IMG/VR virus record: IMGVR_UViG_3300025789_000108 | Coordinates: 1-31,240 of that record | Origin: a virus | Strand: one strand, 5' to 3' | DNA: 31,240 nt | Made by a program: the position numbers and the translations under genes | Shown: positions 14,148-19,527 of the stretch, piece by piece | Layout of the letters: the number at the start of each line of letters is the position of its first letter | Numbering within the stretch: the first letter of the stretch is position 1 | The notes under the pieces: model-generated | What the model was told of the DNA's origin: nothing | The model's database searches: none | What the model saw: only the letters and a program-made list of their open reading frames with translations

Positions 14148-14240
14148 GAAACCTGGCTAGGGTAGCTCCCGAAAAGACGATTCTTCACCGTCCTGCCAAA
14201 GTTTCTTTTCCGTGAAGTCAACCTATGAAGTAAGGTTTAT
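14148..14240 (+). ncRNA. Structured RNA leader of the replication gene (riboswitch-like candidate)
   Basis: This 99-nt gap can fold into a three-way junction. The closing stem pairs GAAAC (14148-14152) with GTTTC (14201-14205) and TGGC (14154-14157) with GCCA (14195-14198). One hairpin is GGG/CCC (14160-14162, 14168-14170) and another GACG/CGTC (14176-14179, 14189-14192). The loop of the second hairpin holds CTTCAC (14183-14188), complementary to GTGAAG (14212-14217), which would make a pseudoknot. A last hairpin AACCT/AGGTT (14220-14224, 14233-14237) covers the AAGG Shine-Dalgarno. I do not recognise a known class. It was folded by eye only. Confidence 0.4.
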
Positions 14241-14993
14241 ATGCACTATTTCCCCTTTAATATTAAAGACTATGCCAGTCATACTGGTCACTTGTCCATC
14301 ATTGAAGATTTAGCCTACAGACGGCTACTTGAACAATACTATCTTTCTGAACGTCCGTTAGACGATTGTTTAACGGCTCTTGCACGTCTGATAAGGATGA
14401 AAGAGTATGAAGAAGAAATTAAAACTGTACTTTATGAGTTTTTTACATTAACGGACGATGGTTGGATTAACGAACGTGCGCTGAAAGAAATAAGCCATTA
14501 CCAATCAAAAATTGACCAAGCGTCTAAGGCTGGTAAAGCGTCTGCTCAACGCAGGTTAAACGGAAGTTCAACGGACGTTCAACCAACCAACAACCATAAA
14601 CCATTAACCATAAACCAAGAACCAATTATTAAAGAACCTAAAGGTTCTTTGTCCGAACCGAGGGTTCTGACTTGCCCTCAACAAGAGATTTTAAAACTTT
14701 GGAGTAAGCATTTGCCCCACTTAACGCAACCTAGGAGTTGGGAGGGTAATCGACAGGCAGCACTTCGGCAGAGATGGATTCAAGCGAGTAAACCCTCAAA
14801 CTATTCGCCTAAAGGCTATGGTACTGTCGAGGATGGGCTATCCTGGTGGGATTCGTTTTTTGGTTACATTGCCAACGATACAACCTTAGCCAAAGGGTTT
14901 GAAACGAAAGACCGAACGTGGAGGCCAGACTTGGAATGGATCGTAAATGCAACCAATTTTCAAAAAATCATTGATGGGAAATACAACAAATGA
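14241..14993 (+). CDS. DUF1376 (YdaU-like) replication initiation protein
   Basis: The 250-residue protein begins MHYFPFNIKDYASHTGHLSI, then EDLAYRRLLEQYYLSERPL (about 22-40), the hallmark of the DUF1376/YdaU domain (about 1-95). A GKASAQRR segment and a low-complexity Asn/Pro/Thr linker (about 105-140) follow. The C-terminal domain has the pattern WxSFFGYIANDTTLAKGF...WRPDLEWIVNATNFQKIIDGKY (about 203-250), typical of phage proteins related to DnaT/GntR-like primosome parts. It probably acts as an O-like replisome loader. AAGG precedes ATG 14241 inside a hairpin, so translation may be regulated. Confidence 0.85.
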   Translation: MHYFPFNIKDYASHTGHLSIIEDLAYRRLLEQYYLSERPLDDCLTALARLIRMKEYEEEIKTVLYEFFTLTDDGWINERALKEISHYQSKIDQASKAGKASAQRRLNGSSTDVQPTNNHKPLTINQEPIIKEPKGSLSEPRVLTCPQQEILKLWSKHLPHLTQPRSWEGNRQAALRQRWIQASKPSNYSPKGYGTVEDGLSWWDSFFGYIANDTTLAKGFETKDRTWRPDLEWIVNATNFQKIIDGKYNK

Positions 14994-15190
14994 GCTTTGC
15001 TAAACCTGAAATAATGCGTGAAACACCTGATGAAACACACCGTTTGATGTGTTCTGTAAACGGTTGTAACAACAGATGGTCTGTCAACATGGGGTCACCA
15101 AAATGCTCGTTTCATCAATGGGGGCCTAAAACACAAAATTCAACAACCAAAGTTGTGAGCAATTGGTACGAAAAGGAGAATCATGAATGA
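14990..15190 (+). CDS. 66-aa probable zinc-binding protein
   Basis: Its ATG forms an ATGA overlap with the replication gene. The product has the pattern CSVNGCNNRW (C21, C26) and then KCSFHQW (C39, H42), which suits one zinc. It starts MSFAKPEIMRETPDETHRLM. Its last 8 nt overlap the methyltransferase start and its last 4 the start of the overprinted gene, so three frames are in use at 15187-15190. Its role is unknown; a DNA- or RNA-binding helper of replication is possible. Confidence 0.72.
   Translation: MSFAKPEIMRETPDETHRLMCSVNGCNNRWSVNMGSPKCSFHQWGPKTQNSTTKVVSNWYEKENHE
15173..15189 (+). promoter_or_regulatory. Shared ribosome binding site for two starts 4 nt apart
   Basis: AAGGAG (15173-15178) lies 4 nt before ATG 15183 (methyltransferase) and 8 nt before ATG 15187 (overprinted gene). 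The second spacing is nearer the optimum, so one site could feed both frames. Confidence 0.6.
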
Positions 15191-15923
15191 GTTGGCTCTT
15201 TTCGCAGGCGCTGGTGGAGGAATACTTGGGGGACATTTGCTCGGATGGAGAACAGTCTGTGCCGTTGAGTGGGAACAATACCCAGCAAGCGTACTGTGCG
15301 CCCGACAAAATGACGGCCTTCTCCCGCCTTTCCCGATTTGGGATGACGTACAAACCTTTGACGGAAGACCGTGGAGAGGAATTGTTGACGTTGTTTCGGG
15401 AGGATTTCCATGCCAAGACATCTCAGCAGCAGGAAAAGGCGCAGGAATTGATGGAGAACGATCAGGAATGTGGGGACAAATGGCTCGCATCATTCACGAG
15501 GTACGACCAAAGCACGTCTTTGTGGAAAACTCACCAATGCTCACTTCTAGGGGACTTGGACGAGTTCTTGGAGACTTGGCCTCAATGGGGTTTAATGCGA
15601 GATGGGGAGTGTTGGGAGCAGGTGACATTGGAGCGCCACATCAGAGAGATAGAATTTGGATTGTCGCAAAAGAAGTGGCCCACACCAGTTTGCCAGGATT
15701 CAAGACACGCAATCAGCAGACATCTAGACTCGACCAACCAACATTGGAAAAGCAATCTTGGAGAAGTGGTGATGAGCTTAGAGCCAACTACGGATGGCCG
15801 GTTGAACCCAACGTGGGTCGAGTGGTTAATGGGATGGCCTCTAGAGTGGACAGACTTAAAGCCATTGGCAATGGACAAGTTCCTAGAGTGGCAGCAGTTG
15901 CATGGAATATACTCTCAGAATGA
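15183..15923 (+). CDS. C5-cytosine DNA methyltransferase, compact phage type
   Basis: The 246-residue protein has the C5-methyltransferase motifs. Motif I is LFAGAGGG (6-13, AdoMet binding), motif IV GGFPCQDIS (73-81, catalytic C77) and motif VI VFVENSP (112-118, E115). Motif VIII is HQRDRIWI (153-160) and the motif X-like LKAIGNGQVPRVAA (225-238). The target-recognition part between VIII and X is very short (about 45 residues), so specificity may be relaxed or set differently. Phages use such enzymes to escape restriction. The whole gene is overlapped by a second ORF in the +1 frame (15187-15930). AAGGAG lies 4 nt upstream of the ATG. Confidence 0.92.
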   Translation: MNELALFAGAGGGILGGHLLGWRTVCAVEWEQYPASVLCARQNDGLLPPFPIWDDVQTFDGRPWRGIVDVVSGGFPCQDISAAGKGAGIDGERSGMWGQMARIIHEVRPKHVFVENSPMLTSRGLGRVLGDLASMGFNARWGVLGAGDIGAPHQRDRIWIVAKEVAHTSLPGFKTRNQQTSRLDQPTLEKQSWRSGDELRANYGWPVEPNVGRVVNGMASRVDRLKAIGNGQVPRVAAVAWNILSE

Positions 15924-15930
15924 TGTTTAA
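15187..15930 (+). CDS. Overprinted gene in the +1 frame of the methyltransferase (SLWKT/ETWPxxGLM family)
   Basis: An uninterrupted 247-codon frame covers the full methyltransferase gene. Its product has ordered motifs I recognise from free-standing phage proteins: MSWLFSQALVEEYLGD (1-16), LSRFGMTYKPLTE (48-60), SLWKTHQCSLLGD (111-123), ETWPQWGLMRDGECW (129-143), WPTP (164-167) and LNPTWVEWLMGWPLEWTDLK (206-225). Such proteins are usually annotated hypothetical or methylase-like; none of the motifs is a catalytic signature. The start ATG lies 8 nt after AAGGAG, better spaced than the methyltransferase start. Trp is unusually frequent. A shadow frame this long is improbable at this base composition, and the motifs argue that it is translated. 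Confidence 0.75.
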   Translation: MSWLFSQALVEEYLGDICSDGEQSVPLSGNNTQQAYCAPDKMTAFSRLSRFGMTYKPLTEDRGEELLTLFREDFHAKTSQQQEKAQELMENDQECGDKWLASFTRYDQSTSLWKTHQCSLLGDLDEFLETWPQWGLMRDGECWEQVTLERHIREIEFGLSQKKWPTPVCQDSRHAISRHLDSTNQHWKSNLGEVVMSLEPTTDGRLNPTWVEWLMGWPLEWTDLKPLAMDKFLEWQQLHGIYSQNDV

Positions 15931-16120
15931 AATTGAGCAATTTATTGACCATTACGCACGTCTAGCCATGATGCCAGGATGGATTGACCATGCACGATAC
16001 CAAGTTGGGATCATGGAGAAAGACCCAACAGGTTTGTTTACAGGGTTAGGTAAAGCCATTGCAGCGAGAATTAAGGAACTAGAAAATGAGAGCAGCAAGA
16101 GTGGATCAGAATCACGTTGA
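15920..16120 (+). CDS. 66-aa phage protein of unknown function
   Basis: The protein starts MMFKIEQFIDHYARLAMMPG, then WIDHARYQVGIMEKDPTGLF, and ends in a helix (GLGKAIAARIKELENESSKS). A frame back to 15902 exists. I chose ATG 15920 or 15923 because they overlap the methyltransferase stop (ATGATG), which suggests coupling. Proteins like this often follow phage methyltransferase genes; the role is unknown. Confidence 0.65.
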   Translation: MMFKIEQFIDHYARLAMMPGWIDHARYQVGIMEKDPTGLFTGLGKAIAARIKELENESSKSGSESR

Positions 16121-16364
16121 GATCGTTAAAGCTCTGAGAGATCACGGTGCTTTTGTGGTTTCCCTAGCAACTGTGGGTAAAGGTGTTCCTGATCTGCTTG
16201 TTGGCTATAAGAGAAACACGATCTTGATGGAGGTGAAACATGGAAAAAATCACCTTACTGAAGACCAAATCACATTTCACGGCAAATGGCCTGGTGGCAC
16301 TTTGGCTATTGTGACCGACATTGAGTCGGCCATTAGGGTGCTTAAACTTGTGGATGCGCTATGA
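16086..16364 (+). CDS. VRR-NUC domain nuclease
   Basis: The 92-residue protein is a stand-alone VRR-NUC domain. It has HVEIVKALRDHGAFVVSLA, then GKGVPDLLVGYK (31-42, D36), ILMEVKHGKNHLTEDQITFH (46-65; E49, K51, Q61) and a C-terminal alpha/beta part with TLAIVTDIESAI. D36, E49 and K51 form the PD-(D/E)xK active site. Phage VRR-NUC proteins probably cut branched recombination or replication intermediates. ATG 16086 has AAGGA 8 nt upstream; the gene overlaps its predecessor by 35 nt and its successor by ATGA. Confidence 0.88.
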   Translation: MRAARVDQNHVEIVKALRDHGAFVVSLATVGKGVPDLLVGYKRNTILMEVKHGKNHLTEDQITFHGKWPGGTLAIVTDIESAIRVLKLVDAL

Positions 16365-16690
16365 ACCCTGAAAAACACGCAGAATTTATAGCCCTAAACG
16401 CTAGTGTGTACGCAAGTGCTAAATCTAGACGGATTGGCGCTGAGATGAAACTAAAAACAATTAAAGCCCATGCGATGCGTGATGCGTTGGAAAATGGCTA
16501 CACCCAAGTTTCTGCCCAAGAACGTGAGGCTTACGCTAGTGAGTTGTACGCTCAAACCATAAACGAGCTTGTAGACGCTGTAAAGGTCGAGGAAACGCTT
16601 AAATACGAACTTGAGGCCTCTAGGTTGTCCATTGATATATTTCGCACCAGAGAGGCTTCTGAGAGGCTTGGAATCCGTTCCCATGAATAG
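16361..16690 (+). CDS. 109-aa helical protein of unknown function
   Basis: The product starts MNPEKHAEFIALNASVYASA and is helical and charged throughout, with a likely coiled coil (about 70-95, VKVEETLKYELEASRLSIDI). It is coupled to the VRR-NUC gene (ATGA) and overlaps the next gene by 8 nt. Helical proteins with this kind of start accompany VRR-NUC and Ref-like genes in other phages, but no function is known. Confidence 0.68.
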   Translation: MNPEKHAEFIALNASVYASAKSRRIGAEMKLKTIKAHAMRDALENGYTQVSAQEREAYASELYAQTINELVDAVKVEETLKYELEASRLSIDIFRTREASERLGIRSHE

Positions 16691-16949
16691 CAAGCTCACC
16701 AAACGTGAACGTGAGCACTTGGGTAGGGTTAAAGAGCTACCTTGCTCGGTCTGTGATGCAAGTGGCCCATCAGATGCCCACCATATAAAACAAGGCTTGA
16801 CCTATACCTGTGTTGCGTTATGTAAAGACTGCCACCAAGGTCCAATCATGGGTTGGCATGGTCAAAAACGTATGTGGGCTATCCAAAAAATGGAAGAATT
16901 GAATGCCCTAAACGTTACGATTGACCGATTACTTTCTCATGTTAGGTAA
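16683..16949 (+). CDS. Ref-like HNH nuclease / recombination protein
   Basis: I chose ATG 16683, giving 88 residues; the frame back to 16611 is inside the previous gene. The sequence shows LPCSVCDASGPSDAHHIKQG (19-38) with CxxC and His-His, then CVALCKDCHQG (43-53) and GWHGQKRMW (57-65). This is the zinc-bound HNH pattern of the Ref family (P1 Ref, RecA-dependent nuclease) and related phage proteins. It probably takes part in recombination. It closes the rightward operon and overlaps the convergent gene at 16929 by 21 nt. Confidence 0.82.
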   Translation: MNSKLTKREREHLGRVKELPCSVCDASGPSDAHHIKQGLTYTCVALCKDCHQGPIMGWHGQKRMWAIQKMEELNALNVTIDRLLSHVR

Positions 16950-17150
16950 TGGGGCTTTGGTTTGACCGTGAACTGTTGCACTAGGTGAGTGCATTGGATG
17001 TGCGTGAGTCATGTCTGTCTTCTCATGGGCACGCAATTCTTTTTCAAGCGCCATGATTTTTTCACGTTCCTTTTTGTGCTCACGAATAACTTCGTAAACT
17101 TCACCCTTAGTGGGTTTATTTTTAGTTTGGGTAATCTTAAAGTTTGTCAT
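16929..17150 (-). CDS. 73-aa basic coiled-coil protein
   Basis: The product starts MTNFKITQTKNKPTKGEVYE, followed by a charged coiled coil (REHKKEREKIMALEKELRAH) and a His/Met/Pro-rich tail. ATG 17150 starts 1 nt after the phosphoesterase stop with AAAGGT upstream. Its end overlaps the Ref-like gene on the other strand. No family is recognised; the tight spacing supports it as real. Confidence 0.6.
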   Translation of the reverse strand: MTNFKITQTKNKPTKGEVYEVIREHKKEREKIMALEKELRAHEKTDMTHAHPMHSPSATVHGQTKAPLPNMRK

Positions 17151-17151
17151 G

Positions 17152-18102
17152 TTAGACCTTTATAACTTGTCCTCTGAACTCGATGTGGTCTTTATCGTAC
17201 ACTTTTACCACTTCAGGCCACAATAATACACCTTTGTGAAACGTAAGTATAGCAAAACCCGACCTCCAATTGGTCGGTGCGTGCTCTAGATAATTCTCAA
17301 ACTGTGGGCCTGTAGGCTCTGCTAACGTCCCTGTATCCACACCGTATCGTGTGCCGTTATAGTCATCGTATGGGGTTACTTTGAGGCTATGTAGATGCCC
17401 TGTGACCATAGAAACACCAGAATTAAGGGTATTGGCATGGGTAGCGTGTGTGCCACCTTTCCAACGATGTTTCACGATTACGGTTTCATTTAGCCAAACT
17501 GACCAACATGGATGCCAAGCAGGGAAGTGGTCTTTTAAGCTAAACCCTTTAATGTGTTCATACTGTGGAGCATTAGCAGCTAATTTATTCTCAAATCTAG
17601 CGTCATGGTTGCCTAAAGGCCACATCAACTTAACATTTTTGTTAACTTTTTTGGCTTCATCTTCTATTTCACCAAGAGCTATCTCGCACGTTTTGACCTC
17701 GTCAATCAAAGATGGTGTTTTATCCCACCCAATTCTAGGAAAACGACTAATAGATGCGCCATCAAATGCGTCACCATTGTTGATGACTGCCTTGACGTTT
17801 TCCACGTTCTTGATGGCCCAAATCAATCCATCGTAGGCAGTTGTACGGATGCCAGGCCAAAAGTGTGCGTCAGAGAAAACGATGACTGTGCCGTTCAATA
17901 TGCCTAAATCAAGTCTAGGAGGCTTTGGCTCAACCCTATTCTTAGCCTCTACGGTTTCTAATTGAATCTCATATCTGCCTTCTAGAGCGTTTCTACGAGC
18001 GTATATAGCCCTTTCAGACATACCAAGCTCAGAAGCCATTACGCTAGGGCTTTTGTACAACTGAAACAACATGATAAATTCTTCGTCAGAATAGTATTTC
18101 AC
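17152..18102 (-). CDS. Calcineurin-like metallophosphoesterase with an N-terminal HTH
   Basis: I chose GTG 18102: GGAGAA lies upstream and it forms a GTGA overlap with the acetyltransferase stop (316 aa). A helix-turn-helix-like segment (about 15-42, SPSVMASELGMSERAIYARR) precedes the phosphoesterase domain. Metal-binding motifs are SDAHF (77-81; D78, H80), INNGDAFDG (107-115; D111), LGNHDARFE (163-171; N165, H166), GGTHATHAN (216-224) and TGHLHS (234-239; H236, H238). All ligands are present, so it should be active on a phosphodiester or phosphomonoester. The substrate is unknown. Phage phosphoesterases of this type are common, but the fused HTH suggests DNA as target or a regulatory link. 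Confidence 0.88.
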   Translation of the reverse strand: MKYYSDEEFIMLFQLYKSPSVMASELGMSERAIYARRNALEGRYEIQLETVEAKNRVEPKPPRLDLGILNGTVIVFSDAHFWPGIRTTAYDGLIWAIKNVENVKAVINNGDAFDGASISRFPRIGWDKTPSLIDEVKTCEIALGEIEDEAKKVNKNVKLMWPLGNHDARFENKLAANAPQYEHIKGFSLKDHFPAWHPCWSVWLNETVIVKHRWKGGTHATHANTLNSGVSMVTGHLHSLKVTPYDDYNGTRYGVDTGTLAEPTGPQFENYLEHAPTNWRSGFAILTFHKGVLLWPEVVKVYDKDHIEFRGQVIKV

Positions 18103-18518
18103 AGTCTTTTTCTCCAATAAAGAGTTCTACGTCCCCCCCAAGGAATAGAGGGGTTGAATAGTTTGTAACCGCATGAAATAAGAGAATTAGACGATGGAGG
18201 ATTATCAGTCGTATCTGTGATGATCCAATTGAAGCCTAGCTTCCTAGCCTTGCGTTCTCTAACTCTGATAAGGTCTTTTTGTATTCCTTTGCCTCGATAT
18301 CGCTTAACAACACCCGCGCGGCAAAAATAACCAGTATCGCTCCAACGTTTAGAGCGAACAAGACCACTAAATCCAATAGGCTGATCGTTGTCATAAGCTA
18401 TCCACCACCATCCATCTAATACGTTATATAAATCATCATGGGGCAAACACTCTTTTTGAAGATCATTCAAAAGATCATAGTTCTCTATAACAGTTGCATC
18501 TATGATTTTGATTTGCAT
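18099..18518 (-). CDS. GNAT-family N-acetyltransferase
   Basis: The 139-residue protein has the GNAT fold: DGWWWIAYDNDQPIGFSGLV (about 35-54, strands beta3-beta4), AGVVKRYRGKGIQKDLIRVR (about 68-87, motif A with R/Q-x-x-G-x-G/A as RYRGKG for acetyl-CoA) and FNWIITDTTDNPPSSNSLISCGYKL (motif B with the N/SxxLISxGY pattern). The substrate is unknown; protein or small-molecule acetylation is possible. It starts an operon with the phosphoesterase behind an inverted repeat (18526-18545) and just after the lysis-gene terminator. Confidence 0.85.
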   Translation of the reverse strand: MQIKIIDATVIENYDLLNDLQKECLPHDDLYNVLDGWWWIAYDNDQPIGFSGLVRSKRWSDTGYFCRAGVVKRYRGKGIQKDLIRVRERKARKLGFNWIITDTTDNPPSSNSLISCGYKLFNPSIPWGGRRTLYWRKRL

Positions 18519-18525
18519 AACTAAT

Positions 18526-18545
18526 TGTCACTTTTGTGTGTGACA
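18526..18545. promoter_or_regulatory. Inverted repeat upstream of the GNAT gene
   Basis: TGTCAC (18526-18531) and GTGACA (18540-18545) are perfect 6-bp arms 8 nt apart, 8 nt before the GNAT start codon. It could be a protein-binding operator or an RNA hairpin near the ribosome site. No clear -35/-10 pair is visible. Confidence 0.4.
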
Positions 18546-18554
18546 GTTTTAAGG

Positions 18555-18581
18555 CAAAAAAAAGGGGAAAAAATTCCCCTT
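18555..18581 (-). terminator. Strong rho-independent terminator after the lysis genes
   Basis: AAGGGGAA and TTCCCCTT (18562-18569 and 18574-18581) form a perfect 8-bp stem with a 4-nt loop. On the minus strand it is followed by a run of eight or more U. It lies about 20 nt after the endolysin stop and closes the virion/lysis operon. Confidence 0.88.
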
Positions 18582-18601
18582 AAAAGTTTGGCAACTGAGT
18601 C

Positions 18602-19033
18602 TCAACTGTACTTCCTCGTGCCTTGTTTGTCAATAATAAGCGCCATTTTGCGAGGCTTATCATAGGCATTGTTAGGCACAGAAATGTGAGTCCAACGATC
18701 AAATTCTCTAATCACTTGGTCATATCCAAGGTCGGAGGCTATGATTTTCTGTACTACTTGGTCAGGAGTGAGGCCAGGTACACGGATGTCAGCAGCACAA
18801 CCAACCCTATGCTGAGAAGTATCTTTACTTCCAACAGAGTCATTAACTGCTTTAGACCTAAACGCTGAGTTAACCATAATTGGAGCACCGCCAAGTAGTG
18901 TCTTGACATCTTCCAAAAAGACTGCCAATCGCATGAGATTAGCTTTCTCAGTTTCATTTGGAGTGTTGTCAAGTTCACGATGGTCAGTAAAAGTTAATTC
19001 TTCTAAAGTGAAGTGTGTGGTTAGTGTACTCAT
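18602..19033 (-). CDS. Endolysin, M15A-type zinc peptidase (L-Ala-D-Glu or D-Ala carboxypeptidase type)
   Basis: The 143-residue protein matches small phage peptidase_M15_3 enzymes. It opens MSTLTTHFTLEELTFTDHRE, has the SAFRS motif (56-60), then SQHRVGCAADIRV (73-85; H75 and D82 as zinc ligands) and RWTHISV (113-119; H116). It should cut the peptide part of peptidoglycan after the holin opens the membrane. Its ATG overlaps the holin stop (ATGA). It has no signal peptide, so it depends on the holin. Confidence 0.9.
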   Translation of the reverse strand: MSTLTTHFTLEELTFTDHRELDNTPNETEKANLMRLAVFLEDVKTLLGGAPIMVNSAFRSKAVNDSVGSKDTSQHRVGCAADIRVPGLTPDQVVQKIIASDLGYDQVIREFDRWTHISVPNNAYDKPRKMALIIDKQGTRKYS

Positions 19034-19527
19034 TTTGCTACAGGTGTTGATTGATGAAGTAACTGATCTTTGGCTTGGCTAGATGCAGAAGAACCAAAAT
19101 AGAAACTTATAACTCCTGTCCAAGCAGTACCAAGAGAACCTATAAGCATCATAAGTGCCTCAGATGACTGAAAGTGACCAGACATCATGCCATACATAAT
19201 ACCAAAAAACCCAATTGTTATCCCAATGGCTAATATAGGGGGAATCCATGACTTAACTGACATCTGCATATCCCTTGCAGATTTACGATCAGTAACTGCC
19301 AATTGCTCAAAATCCAAGCCCATTTCTTGAGCTTTGGTCTTTAAAGTCAATTCAGCCTGTTGGATAGAGACTATTTGTTCAGCAGATAACTTACCAGAAT
19401 TGATCGTGTCTTGTACGTCTTTAGGGTCTACACCAATCGCCTTAGACACCGCATCAACGGCTAAACCAGCTAAAGGGCCACCCAAAGCAGTAGCGATTGT
19501 GGGGGCAATTTGTTCAATCCAACTCAT
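19030..19527 (-). CDS. Holin of the 3TM / gene-transfer-release type
   Basis: The 165-residue protein begins MSWIEQIAPTIATALGGPLA with a Gly/Ala-rich hydrophobic segment. A charged helical middle follows with LSAEQIVSIQQAELTLK and DRKSARDMQ (about 80-88). Two clear membrane segments come next: IPPILAIGITIGFFGIMYGM (about 95-114) and ALMMLIGSLGTAWTGVISFYFGSS (about 124-147). The TDRxSAR motif and layout fit the GTA holin_3TM family. It is directly upstream of the endolysin. ATG 19527 has GGAGA 6 nt upstream and overlaps the stop of the frameshifted product. Confidence 0.85.
   Translation of the reverse strand: MSWIEQIAPTIATALGGPLAGLAVDAVSKAIGVDPKDVQDTINSGKLSAEQIVSIQQAELTLKTKAQEMGLDFEQLAVTDRKSARDMQMSVKSWIPPILAIGITIGFFGIMYGMMSGHFQSSEALMMLIGSLGTAWTGVISFYFGSSASSQAKDQLLHQSTPVAK

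Noticed and set aside
14148-14205. Cloverleaf-like fold that might be a tRNA
   Set aside because: The closing stem is interrupted, there is no T-loop GTTCGAATC-like sequence, no proper anticodon arm and no CCA-side pattern. A leader RNA is the better reading.
14148-14205. Hammerhead ribozyme, because a GAAAA segment joins two stems of a three-way junction
   Set aside because: The CUGAUGA core between the other stems is missing, so self-cleavage is not supported.
15126-15878. Several open frames on the minus strand opposite the methyltransferase (for example 15140-15493 and 15582-15878)
   Set aside because: No ribosome sites, no familiar motifs, and they oppose the operon. They follow from the composition of the two plus-strand coding frames.
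17381-17836. 151-codon plus-strand ORF opposite the phosphoesterase
   Set aside because: Antisense shadow; the minus frame holds all metal-binding motifs of the phosphoesterase.
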